A DNA stretch of 64,000 nucleotides. Origin: an uncultured Clostridia bacterium. Lineage in GTDB: Bacteria > Bacillota > Clostridia > Oscillospirales > Acutalibacteraceae. The notes below the pieces were generated by a model, which was given only the letters and a program-made list of their open reading frames with translations, was not told the DNA's origin and did not search any database. This document shows, in pieces, positions 26,785 through 36,774 of the stretch. Numbering within the stretch: the stretch's first letter is position 1; the number at the start of each line of letters is the position of its first letter. The DNA lies in the NCBI GenBank assembly GCA_944384825.1, contig CALWUT010000018.1, positions 205,772-269,771 on the forward strand, read 5' to 3'. Position numbers and translations under genes: made by a program.

Positions 26785-29700
26785 TCAATTATATACAATC
26801 TTTCCTCTTATATCAACTAAAGAAGAATACTTTCTCTCATTTATTTTGCAAAATTCTGAATTATGCATAATAATCGAAATTCCTTCTCTCGATTTTATTA
26901 TTCCCCCATTCAATTTCAATTTTCCCCATGATTCTATAGCTAAAGGAAACTGTAGCTTATCTTCTTCCCCTACAGTACCACTATTCACAACTATATTCGA
27001 ACATTCAAGTCCTCTGATATTCCGTACAAATCCTCCATTTACTATTAACTTTCCATTTATTAAAAAAGCCGGGTTGCTTCCCAAGGAAAGATATTTTCCT
27101 GAGTTTATTACTATTTTAGAATTAGAATTATAAGACCTAAGGAATCCCTTGTTGACAAAGTTGGTGCTCGAACTGTTTAAGTAAACCGCGCAGTTCTCAC
27201 CCTTCACACTTATTCCGTGCCCTCCTTTTCCAACTCCAAACCCTGAATTTAAAGAAACATTATCATTTATAATCAAAAAAGAATTATTTTCCATTTCAAT
27301 ATTATTGCGTGCAAAATATAACGAGGTAATTTTACGAGTATTATCAATGCAAATGCTGTCAGCAAGTATTAACATCGCTTTATCTCTTAAAACCAAAGTT
27401 ACATGCGAAAGCTTTGCACTCCCTCTTATACAGATAGGCCTGTCGATTATAACTTGTCCAAAGCCTGAAAAACTATTTTCAAACTTTATCTCATCGCAAT
27501 CTGCAATTATTGTTCCTATGTCCGGATCGTTTAAAGCTTCAAAAAATTCATGTTTCGTACTTACTCTGCGCAGATTACTTTTAATTATCTTCAAATACCT
27601 TTTGTTCATCTTAATTGCAGTGAATAGTTTTTCACAATTACTTACTTTTACTTTTTCACTATACTCTAGATTTTTATAATAAAAATATATTTTATTCAAA
27701 GTTTCACTTTGGTCTGCCCAAGGTAAGTCAGGAATGCTCCGGATAAGTTTTATTACAATGCCACTATCTATTTCCTTAATCCCTTTTGCTTTTTTCTCTA
27801 TACAAAATGAATCTATGCGTTTAAAATCTTTTTTTACAGTATTAAAAAGATACGCGTCAAAATAAAGACGTGATCCCTTTACTTTAACCTTTGAATAAAC
27901 AGGAAATTTTAACTCCATAGAACGCTCTGCCGAAAACCATATCGGTGACTTTGCTTTATAATTTTTAACTCCTGAAGTTCCCGGAACTATAAACATCGTA
28001 CCATAAGGATTTAAAAATACTTTATACCCCAAACCTCTTTTATCTATATAAATTTTTTCTGATCCTGCTTTCTGATCATACGCTAATTCAGAAGTCCTTA
28101 CATATACATGATCATGACCACCAAATACAACGTCTGCTTTACCATGGTAAGCTAGATCCATTATTTGGTTTCCAATTTTCTTTACGTCACTATCCTTGTG
28201 ATGAGGGCCATTGGAATACGGAGCTTTATGTGTAAATATTATTTTCCACTTGGCTGTAGATTTTTTAAGAGTCTCAAGTGCCCATTTATACTGATTATTA
28301 TCAAGCGAAGACTCTGAATCCTTAGAATTAGTGTTAAGTACTATAAAAACAGCATTACTTATTTCAAAAGAATAATAGACTCCCTTTGAAGTGTCTTGAT
28401 AAGGAAAATTTTTTATATTGAAATGACTTAATACGGAATTCTCTACTCCCGCCTCTTTAGCAACTCCATTACTCCTCGCTTCATGATTTCCTCCCAGTGC
28501 AGCACAAACATGCTCCTTCCATACTCTCGACTCAAGTACCCAGCGCCAGTAATCTTCGTTATTTCCGTCATCCACGAAATCACCCAAATGAACCATAAAA
28601 TCTGGACGCTGCCCCTTAAAAGCACACTCTAATAACTGTGAAAAAATATTATAATCTTGCTTAACCATACCCTGAGAGTCTGCAAAAATCATAAAGCTAA
28701 ATTCATCTTTTATTTCTTTTATCTCTAACTTATAAACTTCGCTTTCATTATTTTCTCCGGAATGTATCTTATAATAAAAAGTACCCGAATTTAAATCTCT
28801 TAAACATACTGAATGTTTGCAAAGCTCTACGGCGCTATATCCGGCGGCAAGCCCTAAATTAACTATAGGTACAGTCCTAGCTACTACCTCGCAAACCGAT
28901 TTAACTTTCACACTTCCTTTAAAATCTGGATTATAAGAATATTCTATAAAGCATTCTTTATATGATTTACCTGTATACCACCTAAACGAACGCGTAAATG
29001 GAAAGTTATCTCCCGGTGAAACAGTAATATTAAAAGGATATGAAAAATCATAACTGTTTTCTAACTCATCTCGCTCGTAAAACTTTTTATTTACTGAACT
29101 TAAAAACGTGCTTACTAAATCTACAATTATCTCTCCTGCTCCACGAATAAAGCTTGGACTTACATAACTTTTCGAAAAGTTGAAAATCATTTCTCTTACG
29201 TCAATATTCATCATCTTTAGAAGACTTGAAATCTGACCTTTATTAGTTTTCTTATTTAAAAACATCCTGATTAAAGGCGAATCAAAAGTAACTTTAAAAT
29301 TGAAAAATACGTTTTCACTCACTTGCGCAATAACGTTCGAAATATAATCAACTAGAAATTCTATCCAAAACTTTACAAATTCTCCCTTACGTATATTCTC
29401 CATAGCGTGTCTTATCCAGGCAGGCATTTCCTTACTGCTACTGTAATAATTAAGAAGCGTCAACATAGCAAGGTCATATAAAGTTTTCTCTTCCGAAGTT
29501 TTCGGTTTATATATTCCGGCACGTGATAAGTTAAAAATTATTTCATCTATACGACTTATAATATACTCATCATTTTGAATATACTTCATTTCTATCTGCT
29601 CTAATATACCATTAAATGATTTTAAAATTTGTAAATCAGTAATGGTTATCTTTTTTATGAAAAGTCTTAAAACGCCTACAGGTTCAATTTGTATTCCATC

Positions 29701-29949
29701 GTATCTATACTGAATATTTATTCTCCCCAAATAGTTTTTGCCAAGCTCTATTCCACGAAACTTAGAAATCTGAGTCTTTATTTTATTAAGAACAAATTCG
29801 TCCGGATCTAATCCCGGAATTAAATCCGAAATTGTCTCTTTTAAGCCCCTAAGCTTTAACTTTTCCAAAAAAGGTCTAAGCGAAACTATAACTATTTCAC
29901 TTAGCTTTCCTCCTTTGTATTTTTCATCAATTTTTTCTTCTCGAATCAT
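26785..29949 (-). CDS. Large purple-acid-phosphatase-like metallophosphoesterase with unknown N-domain and beta-helix-like C-domain
   Basis: A 1054-residue protein. Residues 1-300 form a helical domain I do not recognise. Residues 305-410 resemble the Fn3-like N-domain of purple acid phosphatases (WYTGKSYKECFIEYSYNP, CLRDLNSGTFYYKIHSG). Residues 418-640 are the metallophosphatase core: FADSQG (Asp424), GDFVDDG (Asp457), GNHE (488-489), THKAP (His574) and GGHDHVYVRT (His612, His614). The last 200 residues are a repetitive parallel beta-helix-like region. No signal peptide is visible, which is odd for this family. The start overlaps the nfo stop by four bases (ATGA). Confidence 0.75.
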   Translation of the reverse strand: MIREEKIDEKYKGGKLSEIVIVSLRPFLEKLKLRGLKETISDLIPGLDPDEFVLNKIKTQISKFRGIELGKNYLGRINIQYRYDGIQIEPVGVLRLFIKKITITDLQILKSFNGILEQIEMKYIQNDEYIISRIDEIIFNLSRAGIYKPKTSEEKTLYDLAMLTLLNYYSSSKEMPAWIRHAMENIRKGEFVKFWIEFLVDYISNVIAQVSENVFFNFKVTFDSPLIRMFLNKKTNKGQISSLLKMMNIDVREMIFNFSKSYVSPSFIRGAGEIIVDLVSTFLSSVNKKFYERDELENSYDFSYPFNITVSPGDNFPFTRSFRWYTGKSYKECFIEYSYNPDFKGSVKVKSVCEVVARTVPIVNLGLAAGYSAVELCKHSVCLRDLNSGTFYYKIHSGENNESEVYKLEIKEIKDEFSFMIFADSQGMVKQDYNIFSQLLECAFKGQRPDFMVHLGDFVDDGNNEDYWRWVLESRVWKEHVCAALGGNHEARSNGVAKEAGVENSVLSHFNIKNFPYQDTSKGVYYSFEISNAVFIVLNTNSKDSESSLDNNQYKWALETLKKSTAKWKIIFTHKAPYSNGPHHKDSDVKKIGNQIMDLAYHGKADVVFGGHDHVYVRTSELAYDQKAGSEKIYIDKRGLGYKVFLNPYGTMFIVPGTSGVKNYKAKSPIWFSAERSMELKFPVYSKVKVKGSRLYFDAYLFNTVKKDFKRIDSFCIEKKAKGIKEIDSGIVIKLIRSIPDLPWADQSETLNKIYFYYKNLEYSEKVKVSNCEKLFTAIKMNKRYLKIIKSNLRRVSTKHEFFEALNDPDIGTIIADCDEIKFENSFSGFGQVIIDRPICIRGSAKLSHVTLVLRDKAMLILADSICIDNTRKITSLYFARNNIEMENNSFLIINDNVSLNSGFGVGKGGHGISVKGENCAVYLNSSSTNFVNKGFLRSYNSNSKIVINSGKYLSLGSNPAFLINGKLIVNGGFVRNIRGLECSNIVVNSGTVGEEDKLQFPLAIESWGKLKLNGGIIKSREGISIIMHNSEFCKINERKYSSLVDIRGKIVYN

Positions 29950-30791
29950 ATTGCTTCCTTTTCAAAGTAAGATTTTATTAATCTTATTTCTTCTTTGTAA
30001 CCTTCCAAACTTTCTTGAGGGGTTTCAAGTATAAACGGAATTTCCTTGAAACGCTTGTATCCCACTATCTTCAAAATAGTTTCAAGTCCAATGCTTCCTT
30101 TACCTAGCTTTTCATGTCTATCTTTTTTACTTCCGCAGGAATTTTTGCTGTCATTTAAATGTATAACTTTAATTTTTGAAATTCCTATAGCCTTGTCAAA
30201 CTCTTCGAGAACTCCCTCAAAGTTGTTAACTATATCATATCCTGCGTCGTAAACATGACATGTATCAAAACAAATTCCAACTTTGTCCTTGAATTCAACC
30301 TTTTTTAAAATCGTTCCTAATTCTTCAAAATTTCCTCCGACTTCACTACCTTTACCTGTCATAGTTTCTAAAAGAACTGTAGTATTTTGATCTTCTTTTA
30401 CTGTACTGTTTAAAACCTGTGCTATCTGTTCAATAGCCATATCTGCTCCTTGGCCTGTATGACTTCCGGGATGAAAATTATAATAACTATCCGGAAGATA
30501 ATTTACTCTCGATATATCATCGGTAAATAGTTCATAAGAATATTTACGAACATGCTCTGCCAAAGAACAAAGATTTATAGTATAAGGCGCATGCGCTACT
30601 ACATACTTAAAATTTTCTCCTTTAGAGAGATTTTTAAAACTCGCAATTTCTTCTAAATTAATTTCTTTCGCTTTCCCGCCTTTGGGATTTCTCGTAAAAT
30701 ACTGAAAGGCATTTCCTTTAATTTGCTCACATTTTTTAAACATCTCCATCAGTCCACCGCTTGACGAAAGATGACATCCTATATTTATCAT
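29946..30791 (-). CDS. nfo: Endonuclease IV (AP endonuclease)
   Basis: Nfo cleaves DNA 5' of abasic sites in base excision repair. The 281-residue TIM barrel has the trinuclear zinc signatures FHPGSHTGQG, LLETMTGKGSEVG, CFDTCHVYDAGYD, HLNDSKN...RHEKLGKGSIG and ILETP. It is coupled to the metallophosphatase gene by a four-base overlap. About 60 bases separate it from the ligase gene upstream. Confidence 0.95.
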   Translation of the reverse strand: MINIGCHLSSSGGLMEMFKKCEQIKGNAFQYFTRNPKGGKAKEINLEEIASFKNLSKGENFKYVVAHAPYTINLCSLAEHVRKYSYELFTDDISRVNYLPDSYYNFHPGSHTGQGADMAIEQIAQVLNSTVKEDQNTTVLLETMTGKGSEVGGNFEELGTILKKVEFKDKVGICFDTCHVYDAGYDIVNNFEGVLEEFDKAIGISKIKVIHLNDSKNSCGSKKDRHEKLGKGSIGLETILKIVGYKRFKEIPFILETPQESLEGYKEEIRLIKSYFEKEAI

Positions 30792-30851
30792 AATAACCGC
30801 AAAGTCACATACTCAGACTTTTACTCTTTCTCCTTTATATTAATTTATAAA

Positions 30852-32330
30852 TTACTCATCACGTTTGGATATCTTTTCCTTCCCATACATATATGAAACA
30901 GTATATCCTAATATAGACCAAAAAAATCCTACCATAAAAGTCATATCAAAAAGTATAGCTTTCTCAAATAAACAGTATCCACAATAAGCTACCAGTACTG
31001 AAAAAAGCTTGCAAAAAACAGTAAAATAACCCTTGTCGACGTATAAAAATAAATGTTTACATATATCTAAAGCTACTAAAAAAGAAAAAACGCCGAAAAT
31101 TAAAAATCCTACTAAACCACAAGATACTAAAATGGTTAAATATCCGTTGTGAAGATCAGGATGAATAAGTCCACCCGGAAGATACTTTTTACTGTAAAGT
31201 CCTAAATTTGCTCTTCCTATCCCAATCCAAGGATTATGCTTAAAAACTTCTATTCCTTGCTTAAAAAGCGTAATCCTACCACTACTTACCTCATAATGCT
31301 GGCGCCCTATGTGAAAATCCGTTATAGCACTTTCATTCTTACTCGCATCTTCATTTTTTTCCTTAGATAGACCTTTTTTATCTATCAGATCTCCAAGCGT
31401 AGCTTTAGACTCAAATTTACGTTTAAACGCATCTTCTTGTTTGTAAATATCTATCATAATCGTACTTATAAGCTTCTGGCATCTATCTCTTAGTCCAAAT
31501 GAAGTGGACATTGCCAGTACACAAAATCCAAATGTTACTAATATACTTCTTAATAATTTTATTCCGTATGCAGAATTATTTTTAAAAAATAAGTTGCAAA
31601 AAACTCTAATAGTACTGTAAATTATTATGAATACAAACGACGCATTTGAATCAGACAAAAATAAACACATAAAACTTACTATTACAGTTAAAAGCAATAT
31701 CCATTTATTTATTTTCGCTAGCTTAAATTTACGCCTAATATAGAAATCATTTATTATGTCACATGATATAATCGCTTCAATCATAGAAAAAGCAAGAATA
31801 TTTGAATTAGTGTAAACTCCTATCAGTCTATTTCTGAAAATTCCCAAATAGTAACCTCCTATCTGTATTTCTCGCTTAAAAAGCAAAACACAAAGAGACA
31901 ATGTTCCAAATACAAGTCCAAAATAAACGAAAAACTTTAATATAAAACTCATCTCTTTTTCAAGATTTTCTCTGATCCTTTCAGTATACATACCATAAAA
32001 AATAAAAAAACACACCGCGGTATAATAAGTAATCGCTAAATTAGGTATAAACCACACAGACATATGAACCACAGACGTTATTATCATAAGCATTAAAAAA
32101 GACCACAATAAATAATTGTACTTGACTTTAAATGCTAACTTCTCAATAAAAAAATTATGTACTAATATAAAAAGTCCCCATATTAGTACTATAGATTTCA
32201 AAATTAAAGAAACTATATCCAAAAAAGCTATCATTTCAAAAGAAACTAATATTATGTAAATTACCCTAAAAAGTTCTGTATTTAATGAAATACTACTAAA
32301 TTTTAACTGGTGAAATGAACTACTTTTCAC
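30852..32330 (-). CDS. O-antigen ligase/Wzy-type polysaccharide polymerase
   Basis: A 492-residue polytopic membrane protein with about ten to twelve hydrophobic segments. A long extracytoplasmic loop (about 285-375) ends in the Wzy_C/WaaL signature WIGIGRANLG followed by HPDLHNGYLTILVSCGLVGF. Proteins of this family polymerise or ligate surface glycans. The start is GTG, with AGGAGG six bases upstream. It is the last gene of a three-gene cluster with a DegT aminotransferase and a sugar-phosphate transferase. Confidence 0.85.
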   Translation of the reverse strand: MKSSSFHQLKFSSISLNTELFRVIYIILVSFEMIAFLDIVSLILKSIVLIWGLFILVHNFFIEKLAFKVKYNYLLWSFLMLMIITSVVHMSVWFIPNLAITYYTAVCFFIFYGMYTERIRENLEKEMSFILKFFVYFGLVFGTLSLCVLLFKREIQIGGYYLGIFRNRLIGVYTNSNILAFSMIEAIISCDIINDFYIRRKFKLAKINKWILLLTVIVSFMCLFLSDSNASFVFIIIYSTIRVFCNLFFKNNSAYGIKLLRSILVTFGFCVLAMSTSFGLRDRCQKLISTIMIDIYKQEDAFKRKFESKATLGDLIDKKGLSKEKNEDASKNESAITDFHIGRQHYEVSSGRITLFKQGIEVFKHNPWIGIGRANLGLYSKKYLPGGLIHPDLHNGYLTILVSCGLVGFLIFGVFSFLVALDICKHLFLYVDKGYFTVFCKLFSVLVAYCGYCLFEKAILFDMTFMVGFFWSILGYTVSYMYGKEKISKRDE

Positions 32331-32363
32331 ATCTGACCTCCTTTCAGAAAAAATGGAATAAAT

Positions 32364-33560
32364 TTATACCAGAGATTTTAAAGTTTTTATTATATATTTG
32401 ATTTCTTCGTCAGCCAACAGCGTATGAAGGGGCAGAGTAATTTCATTTTGGTACATATTATAAGATTGAGGAAAATTTATAATCTTAAATCCCAGTTTTT
32501 TATACGCAGTTAGTAAAGGAAGAGGCTTATAATGAACATTAGTGGCTATACCGGCAGATGTAAGTTTTTGTATACACCTATCTCGCTGTTCTTCACTTTT
32601 ACCTAACAGTCTAACCATATAAAGATGACAACTTGATTTACTTGACGCAGTTAAATGAGAAGACTTCCAAAAAACTAAATTCCTAAGCCCATTATCATAC
32701 ATTGAAACAATTTCTCTTCTACGCTTTAAAACGCTTTCATATCTCTTTAGCTGCGAAAGACCTAATGAAGCTGAAATATCCGTCATATTACATTTATATG
32801 CCGGCCACATTATATCATACTCCCAAGAACCTGCTTTTGTTTTTGCTAACGCATCTTTGCTTTGCCCATGAAGAGATAAAAGCATATAACTTTTATAAAT
32901 TTCTTCGTCACTTATACTGTTTATAGTATTCCAAACAACCGCTCCTCCTTCTCCTGTGGTAAGATTTTTGACAGCATGAAATGAAAAACATGTAAAATCC
33001 GCTGCTTTTCCGGATTTTATTCCGCTTCTTTCTGCTCCAAAAGAATGCGCTGCGTCCGCAATAACTGCAATTCTGCCTATAGCGTTTTGGATTTTTCCGT
33101 TTGGTACGAATAATGATTGTCTTTTATTTATCACATTTAAAATCTTATCATAATTGCACATAATTCCACCTATATCAACAGGAATTATCGCTTTTGTACG
33201 CTCTGTTACAGCGTCGCTTAGCTTCTCGTAGTCCATCTCAAAAGATCCCGGAGAAACATCAACCAGTACAGGCGTAGCTCCTACATGACAAATTACACTA
33301 CAAGATGCCGTATAAGTATAAGCACTCGTTATAACTTCATCGCCAGGTCCGATACCTAAAAGTCTAAGAGTAAGTTCTAAGCAAGCAGTTGCAGAATTAA
33401 GCGCCACCGCTTTATTTACACCACAAAAATTCGCAATCTCCTGCTCAAAAAGTTTAGTTTTAGATCCGGTAGTTATCCAACCCGAACGCAGTACTTCTTC
33501 AACTGCTTTAATATCTTCTTCTCTAATGTCCGGCGGTGAGAATTTTATATCGTAATTCAC
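32364..33560 (-). CDS. DegT/DnrJ/EryC1/StrS-family sugar aminotransferase
   Basis: A 398-residue PLP enzyme that makes amino sugars for surface glycans. Family landmarks are VLRSGWITTGSKTKLFE, the ADAAHSFGAE pocket, the Schiff-base Lys in FSFHAVKNLTTGEGGA, and the YDIMWPAYKCNMTDISASLG segment. The start is GTG. It lies 12 bases after the glycosyl-1-phosphate transferase gene and 33 bases before the ligase gene, so all three are probably one operon. Substrate sugar is unknown. Confidence 0.9.
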   Translation of the reverse strand: MNYDIKFSPPDIREEDIKAVEEVLRSGWITTGSKTKLFEQEIANFCGVNKAVALNSATACLELTLRLLGIGPGDEVITSAYTYTASCSVICHVGATPVLVDVSPGSFEMDYEKLSDAVTERTKAIIPVDIGGIMCNYDKILNVINKRQSLFVPNGKIQNAIGRIAVIADAAHSFGAERSGIKSGKAADFTCFSFHAVKNLTTGEGGAVVWNTINSISDEEIYKSYMLLSLHGQSKDALAKTKAGSWEYDIMWPAYKCNMTDISASLGLSQLKRYESVLKRRREIVSMYDNGLRNLVFWKSSHLTASSKSSCHLYMVRLLGKSEEQRDRCIQKLTSAGIATNVHYKPLPLLTAYKKLGFKIINFPQSYNMYQNEITLPLHTLLADEEIKYIIKTLKSLV

Positions 33561-33572
33561 TTTAACAACTCC

Positions 33573-34349
33573 TCATCTTTTTATAACTGCTAATACTGTT
33601 TTAATAATAATTTTTATATCATACCAAAATCCAATTTTTTTTATATACTCTAAATTATAATTCATCTTTTCAGGTAAAATGTCCTTTAAATAAGTTTCAT
33701 CAGGATCTTCGGATCCTTCCAAAAGTTTAGACTCATCTTTATAAAAAATACTCGCAAAAGAAGTAACTCCTGCCGATAAAAGTAAAGTAGCATACATTTC
33801 CGGAGTATATTGCTCCACATATCTTGGAAGTTCCGGACGAGTTCCTACAAATGAAAGTTCTCCTTTAAAAATGTTAAAAAGCTGGGGAAATTCATCAAGT
33901 CTTAACTTTCTGATCCATCTTCCGCATCTTGTAATTCTTGGATCCCCTTTAACTGTAACTCCCGAACCTATACTTTCAGCGTTTTCTACCATAGTCCTGA
34001 ATTTTAAAATATTAAATATTTTTCCGTCCTTAGTAACCCTTTTTTGCCTGAAAATCGCTTTCCCGGGAGAATCAAACTTAATAATTATGAAAATTAAAAA
34101 TAACAGCGGCGAAAAAAACACTATTAAAATACTTGACAGAAAAATATCAAATATCCTCTTTAGTATCAAAGAAAAATTTTTTCTTTCTAAAATAGAATAG
34201 TATTTTCTTACCTCTTCATTTTTCATGGCATTTGGTAGTTCATTCCATGGTGTCAGAATAATTGACCACATCCTAAGTTTATTTAATTCTTTATTTAACA
34301 CTCTGTCACATACGTTTGAAATTATAACTATTTTTTTTATTATTTTCAA
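33573..34349 (-). CDS. Undecaprenyl-phosphate sugar-1-phosphate transferase (bacterial sugar transferase)
   Basis: A 258-residue initiating transferase for polysaccharide synthesis. It has a short N-terminus, the membrane hairpin with KRIFDIFLSS at about residue 64, and the catalytic FRQKRVTKDGKIFNILKFRTM, DPRITRCGRWIRKLRLDEFPQLFN and SFVGTRPELP motifs. A long N-terminal membrane domain is missing, as in the minimal form of the family. The TTG start at 34349 is tentative (no strong ribosome site); an in-frame ATG at about residue 27 is possible. Confidence 0.88.
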   Translation of the reverse strand: MKIIKKIVIISNVCDRVLNKELNKLRMWSIILTPWNELPNAMKNEEVRKYYSILERKNFSLILKRIFDIFLSSILIVFFSPLLFLIFIIIKFDSPGKAIFRQKRVTKDGKIFNILKFRTMVENAESIGSGVTVKGDPRITRCGRWIRKLRLDEFPQLFNIFKGELSFVGTRPELPRYVEQYTPEMYATLLLSAGVTSFASIFYKDESKLLEGSEDPDETYLKDILPEKMNYNLEYIKKIGFWYDIKIIIKTVLAVIKR

Positions 34350-34417
34350 CTCTACTGAATACTCAAAGCAAATTATGACAATAATAATACCAAATAAATC
34401 AAAAGGTGGTTTTATAA

Positions 34418-35089
34418 TTGGCTGTATCCCTTATCAGAACTATTATATTATACGTAATTATAGTCCTTGCAATAAAATTAATGGGGAAACGTCAAATAAG
34501 TGACTTGCAAACCTCAGAACTTGTAATAACTATTTTAATATCTAATATAGCAGCTATCCCCATGCAAAATACTGAACAGCCTCTTCTTACTGGAATAGTT
34601 CCTATAGGAATACTAATATGCTGTGAAATCTTCGTATCCTACATGATGCTAAAAAATACAAGGCTTCGTCAATTCATATGCGGAAAACCGGTAGTAGTAA
34701 TCGATGAAGGGAAAGTTCAGCAAGATTCCCTTAAATATTTACGTTTAAGCGTTGAAGATTTAATGGAACAGCTTCGTCAAATGGACGTATTCTCCATCGA
34801 AGACGTTTGGTTTGCCATCATGGAAACCAACGGACAAATGAGTGTCCTTAAAAAATCCGAAAAACAGCCTCCGGACTCTTCTACTTTAGGAATAACAGTT
34901 CCAAAAGCTATCATAGATACAGTAGTCGTAAGCGACGGAAATATCTGCGACTTTTCATTATCTATTTGTGGACTTAGCAGAGAATGGCTAAAAAGCGTCA
35001 TTGACAATCAAAATATCGACATTAAAGATATTTTCCTAATGACAGCAAATAAATCCAAAAAATTCAATATTATTAAAAAGGAAAAGTGA
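34418..35089 (+). CDS. DUF421/YetF-family membrane protein
   Basis: A 223-residue protein with three N-terminal membrane segments and a conserved cytoplasmic domain (LSVEDLMEQLRQMDVFSIEDVWFAIMETNGQMSVL). This is the YetF/YcaP-type family, common in spore formers and of unknown role. The start is TTG with AAAGGTGG upstream. The divergent polysaccharide operon begins 68 bases away. The stop is followed after four bases by a DUF4363 gene, a pairing common in Clostridia. Confidence 0.85.
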   Translation: MAVSLIRTIILYVIIVLAIKLMGKRQISDLQTSELVITILISNIAAIPMQNTEQPLLTGIVPIGILICCEIFVSYMMLKNTRLRQFICGKPVVVIDEGKVQQDSLKYLRLSVEDLMEQLRQMDVFSIEDVWFAIMETNGQMSVLKKSEKQPPDSSTLGITVPKAIIDTVVVSDGNICDFSLSICGLSREWLKSVIDNQNIDIKDIFLMTANKSKKFNIIKKEK

Positions 35090-35093
35090 TTAG

Positions 35094-35480
35094 ATGAAAA
35101 AGCTTATTTTAACATCTTTTATAGCTGTATTATCTATAATATTTTGTATTTTTAGTCTCTGGTACGTAAGTTCAGTAGGACAACACGCTGAAGAATCGGT
35201 TAGTAAAATCCAAATGCATGTATTGGAAAGTCAGTATAATTCTGCTTTAAAAGAAGCATCTATTCTTTGCGAATTCTGGAAAAATAACCATGACTTCCTT
35301 TCCATGATACTTCATCATGAAATGCTGGAAGAAATAGAAGAAAGCATCGCAGTAATTAAATCTTCTTTAGAACATCCAGATGAAGAAAACATTAATTTTT
35401 GGCTAGAAGCCACACGCTCTTTAGAAAAAGTTAAAAACTTAAAGGATACAGAAGTTCCTTCTTTTGCCAATGTCTTTTAA
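35094..35480 (+). CDS. DUF4363-family small membrane/exported protein
   Basis: A 128-residue protein with one N-terminal membrane segment (about 3-24) and a helical C-terminal domain with the family patterns EFWKNNHDFLSMILHHEMLEEIEESI and WLEATRSLEKVKNL. This domain is usually encoded next to DUF421 proteins, as here, with only four bases between them. The role is unknown; the pair is often seen in sporulating Firmicutes. Confidence 0.8.
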   Translation: MKKLILTSFIAVLSIIFCIFSLWYVSSVGQHAEESVSKIQMHVLESQYNSALKEASILCEFWKNNHDFLSMILHHEMLEEIEESIAVIKSSLEHPDEENINFWLEATRSLEKVKNLKDTEVPSFANVF

Positions 35481-35674
35481 GCGATTAATTAAAATTAATA
35501 TTTTCCTTTAACTGCTCCTTTAAAGCTCTTATTCAATAATACCTTTTCAAATGAATTTTACTTATTCCATCGCTTTTTCAATCACTTCATTTTAAGACTA
35601 AAATAATTCCTAAAATGAAATTAATCGTTTACTGAGAATCATTTCCATAAACCAAAAAAGTAAGAACTTACTGC

Positions 35675-36543
35675 CTACCCCCCCAATGAAGCATATTTCG
35701 TATTTTTTACATCCAACTCGTTTTGTAAAAATTTTATAGCTTCATCAAATTTTTCTTTTACTTCACCTTCTAATTTCTTGTAGTCTTCATCATTTTTAAG
35801 TTCATTAAAAGCTTCTTCATAACGTTCAAAAATATCAAATTTATCTTTACTGTTCTTTTTAATGTCATTTTTAATGTTCTTAATTCTTTCCTCAAATTTT
35901 TTAAAGGATAAATCTACCGTAGATAAATTCTTCCGTTTGCATGTCTTTTCATCTAAAACACTTAATTTTTTAATATTATCTAAAATATCATCAATTATTT
36001 TTACTTCTTTATCATATTTATTTTCTTTTCGTAAATCTTCACTTTGTTTTTTAATATCTTCTATAATCTTTAAACACTCTTGATCATTGTTATAAACAAA
36101 AAGTTTTAACCGATTACCTGAAAAAACTCCTCTTGCTATTTTAAAATAATTTTTTAATTCTGTGTCATTTAAAATGTTATTTGTAATGTAGGTTTGTATA
36201 ACTAACTTGCCTAGCAAACTACTTACCAAATAAAGGTCACTTGTTAGCTGACTGCGCTCGCATGTTTTAGCAGCATTAGCTGACTGTAACAAAATGAAAG
36301 TCATCTTATTTTGTTGATTTTTCGTATTTTCCTCATTAGGCACTTTACCTTTATACTTTCCGGTTAACGCTATTTCCAAACCTTTACATAAACAAGTTAG
36401 ATCCGATTGTATATTTTTAATTATATCTTTATTACTATACTTACCTATTTTTTTAATTCTTTTATAAGCTTTTTTCTGTCTTTTTCGAAATTACCCTTAA
36501 CTTTTCTCATTAATGCTTTAGCTTTACTTGTTAAACTTGACAT
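35675..36543 (-). pseudogene. Helical accessory protein, family member 1, frameshifted at an A-run
   Basis: The ATG at 36543 with GGAGG upstream encodes MSSLTSKAKALMRKVKG...KELKK, then TAG. A run of seven A (minus strand, 36454-36448) precedes the stop. One extra A would join this to the large downstream frame, which continues IGKYSNKDIIKNIQ and ends at 35675, giving 290 residues. The protein is charged and helical and ends in ASLGG. It resembles the intact 289-residue protein at 37890-38759: both start MSS and both end with a YKxL...KFDxxIK-like segment. Function is unknown. The lesion may be real, a length polymorphism, or an assembly error in a homopolymer. Confidence 0.6.
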
Positions 36544-36616
36544 ACCTATTCCTCCTTAATTATTTAATATTTTTTGGAAATAACTAAATTTATAAAAATA
36601 AACACTTTATATTAGT

Positions 36617-36645
36617 AATTTAGCAAAATTTCTACAAAAAGTCAA
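36617..36645 (-). promoter_or_regulatory. Promoter of the frameshifted helical gene
   Basis: On the minus strand TTGACT (36645-36640), a 17-base spacer and TAAATT (36622-36617, preceded by TGC) form a good sigma-A promoter about 75 bases upstream of the ATG at 36543. Confidence 0.5.
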
Positions 36646-36700
36646 ACTATTCAATTAATCCACCAAACCACTTAAAATAGTCTATAAAATAAAAATATCT

Positions 36701-36729
36701 TGACATAATATAAAATATATACTTTAATA
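36701..36729 (+). promoter_or_regulatory. Promoter of the Gly-rich secreted protein gene
   Basis: TTGACA (36701-36706), a 17-base spacer and TTTAAT (36724-36729) lie 45 bases upstream of the start codon at 36775. Confidence 0.55.
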
Positions 36730-36774
36730 TATTTAAAGTAAAATAAATACATTATTAAAAAGGAGAAACAATAC

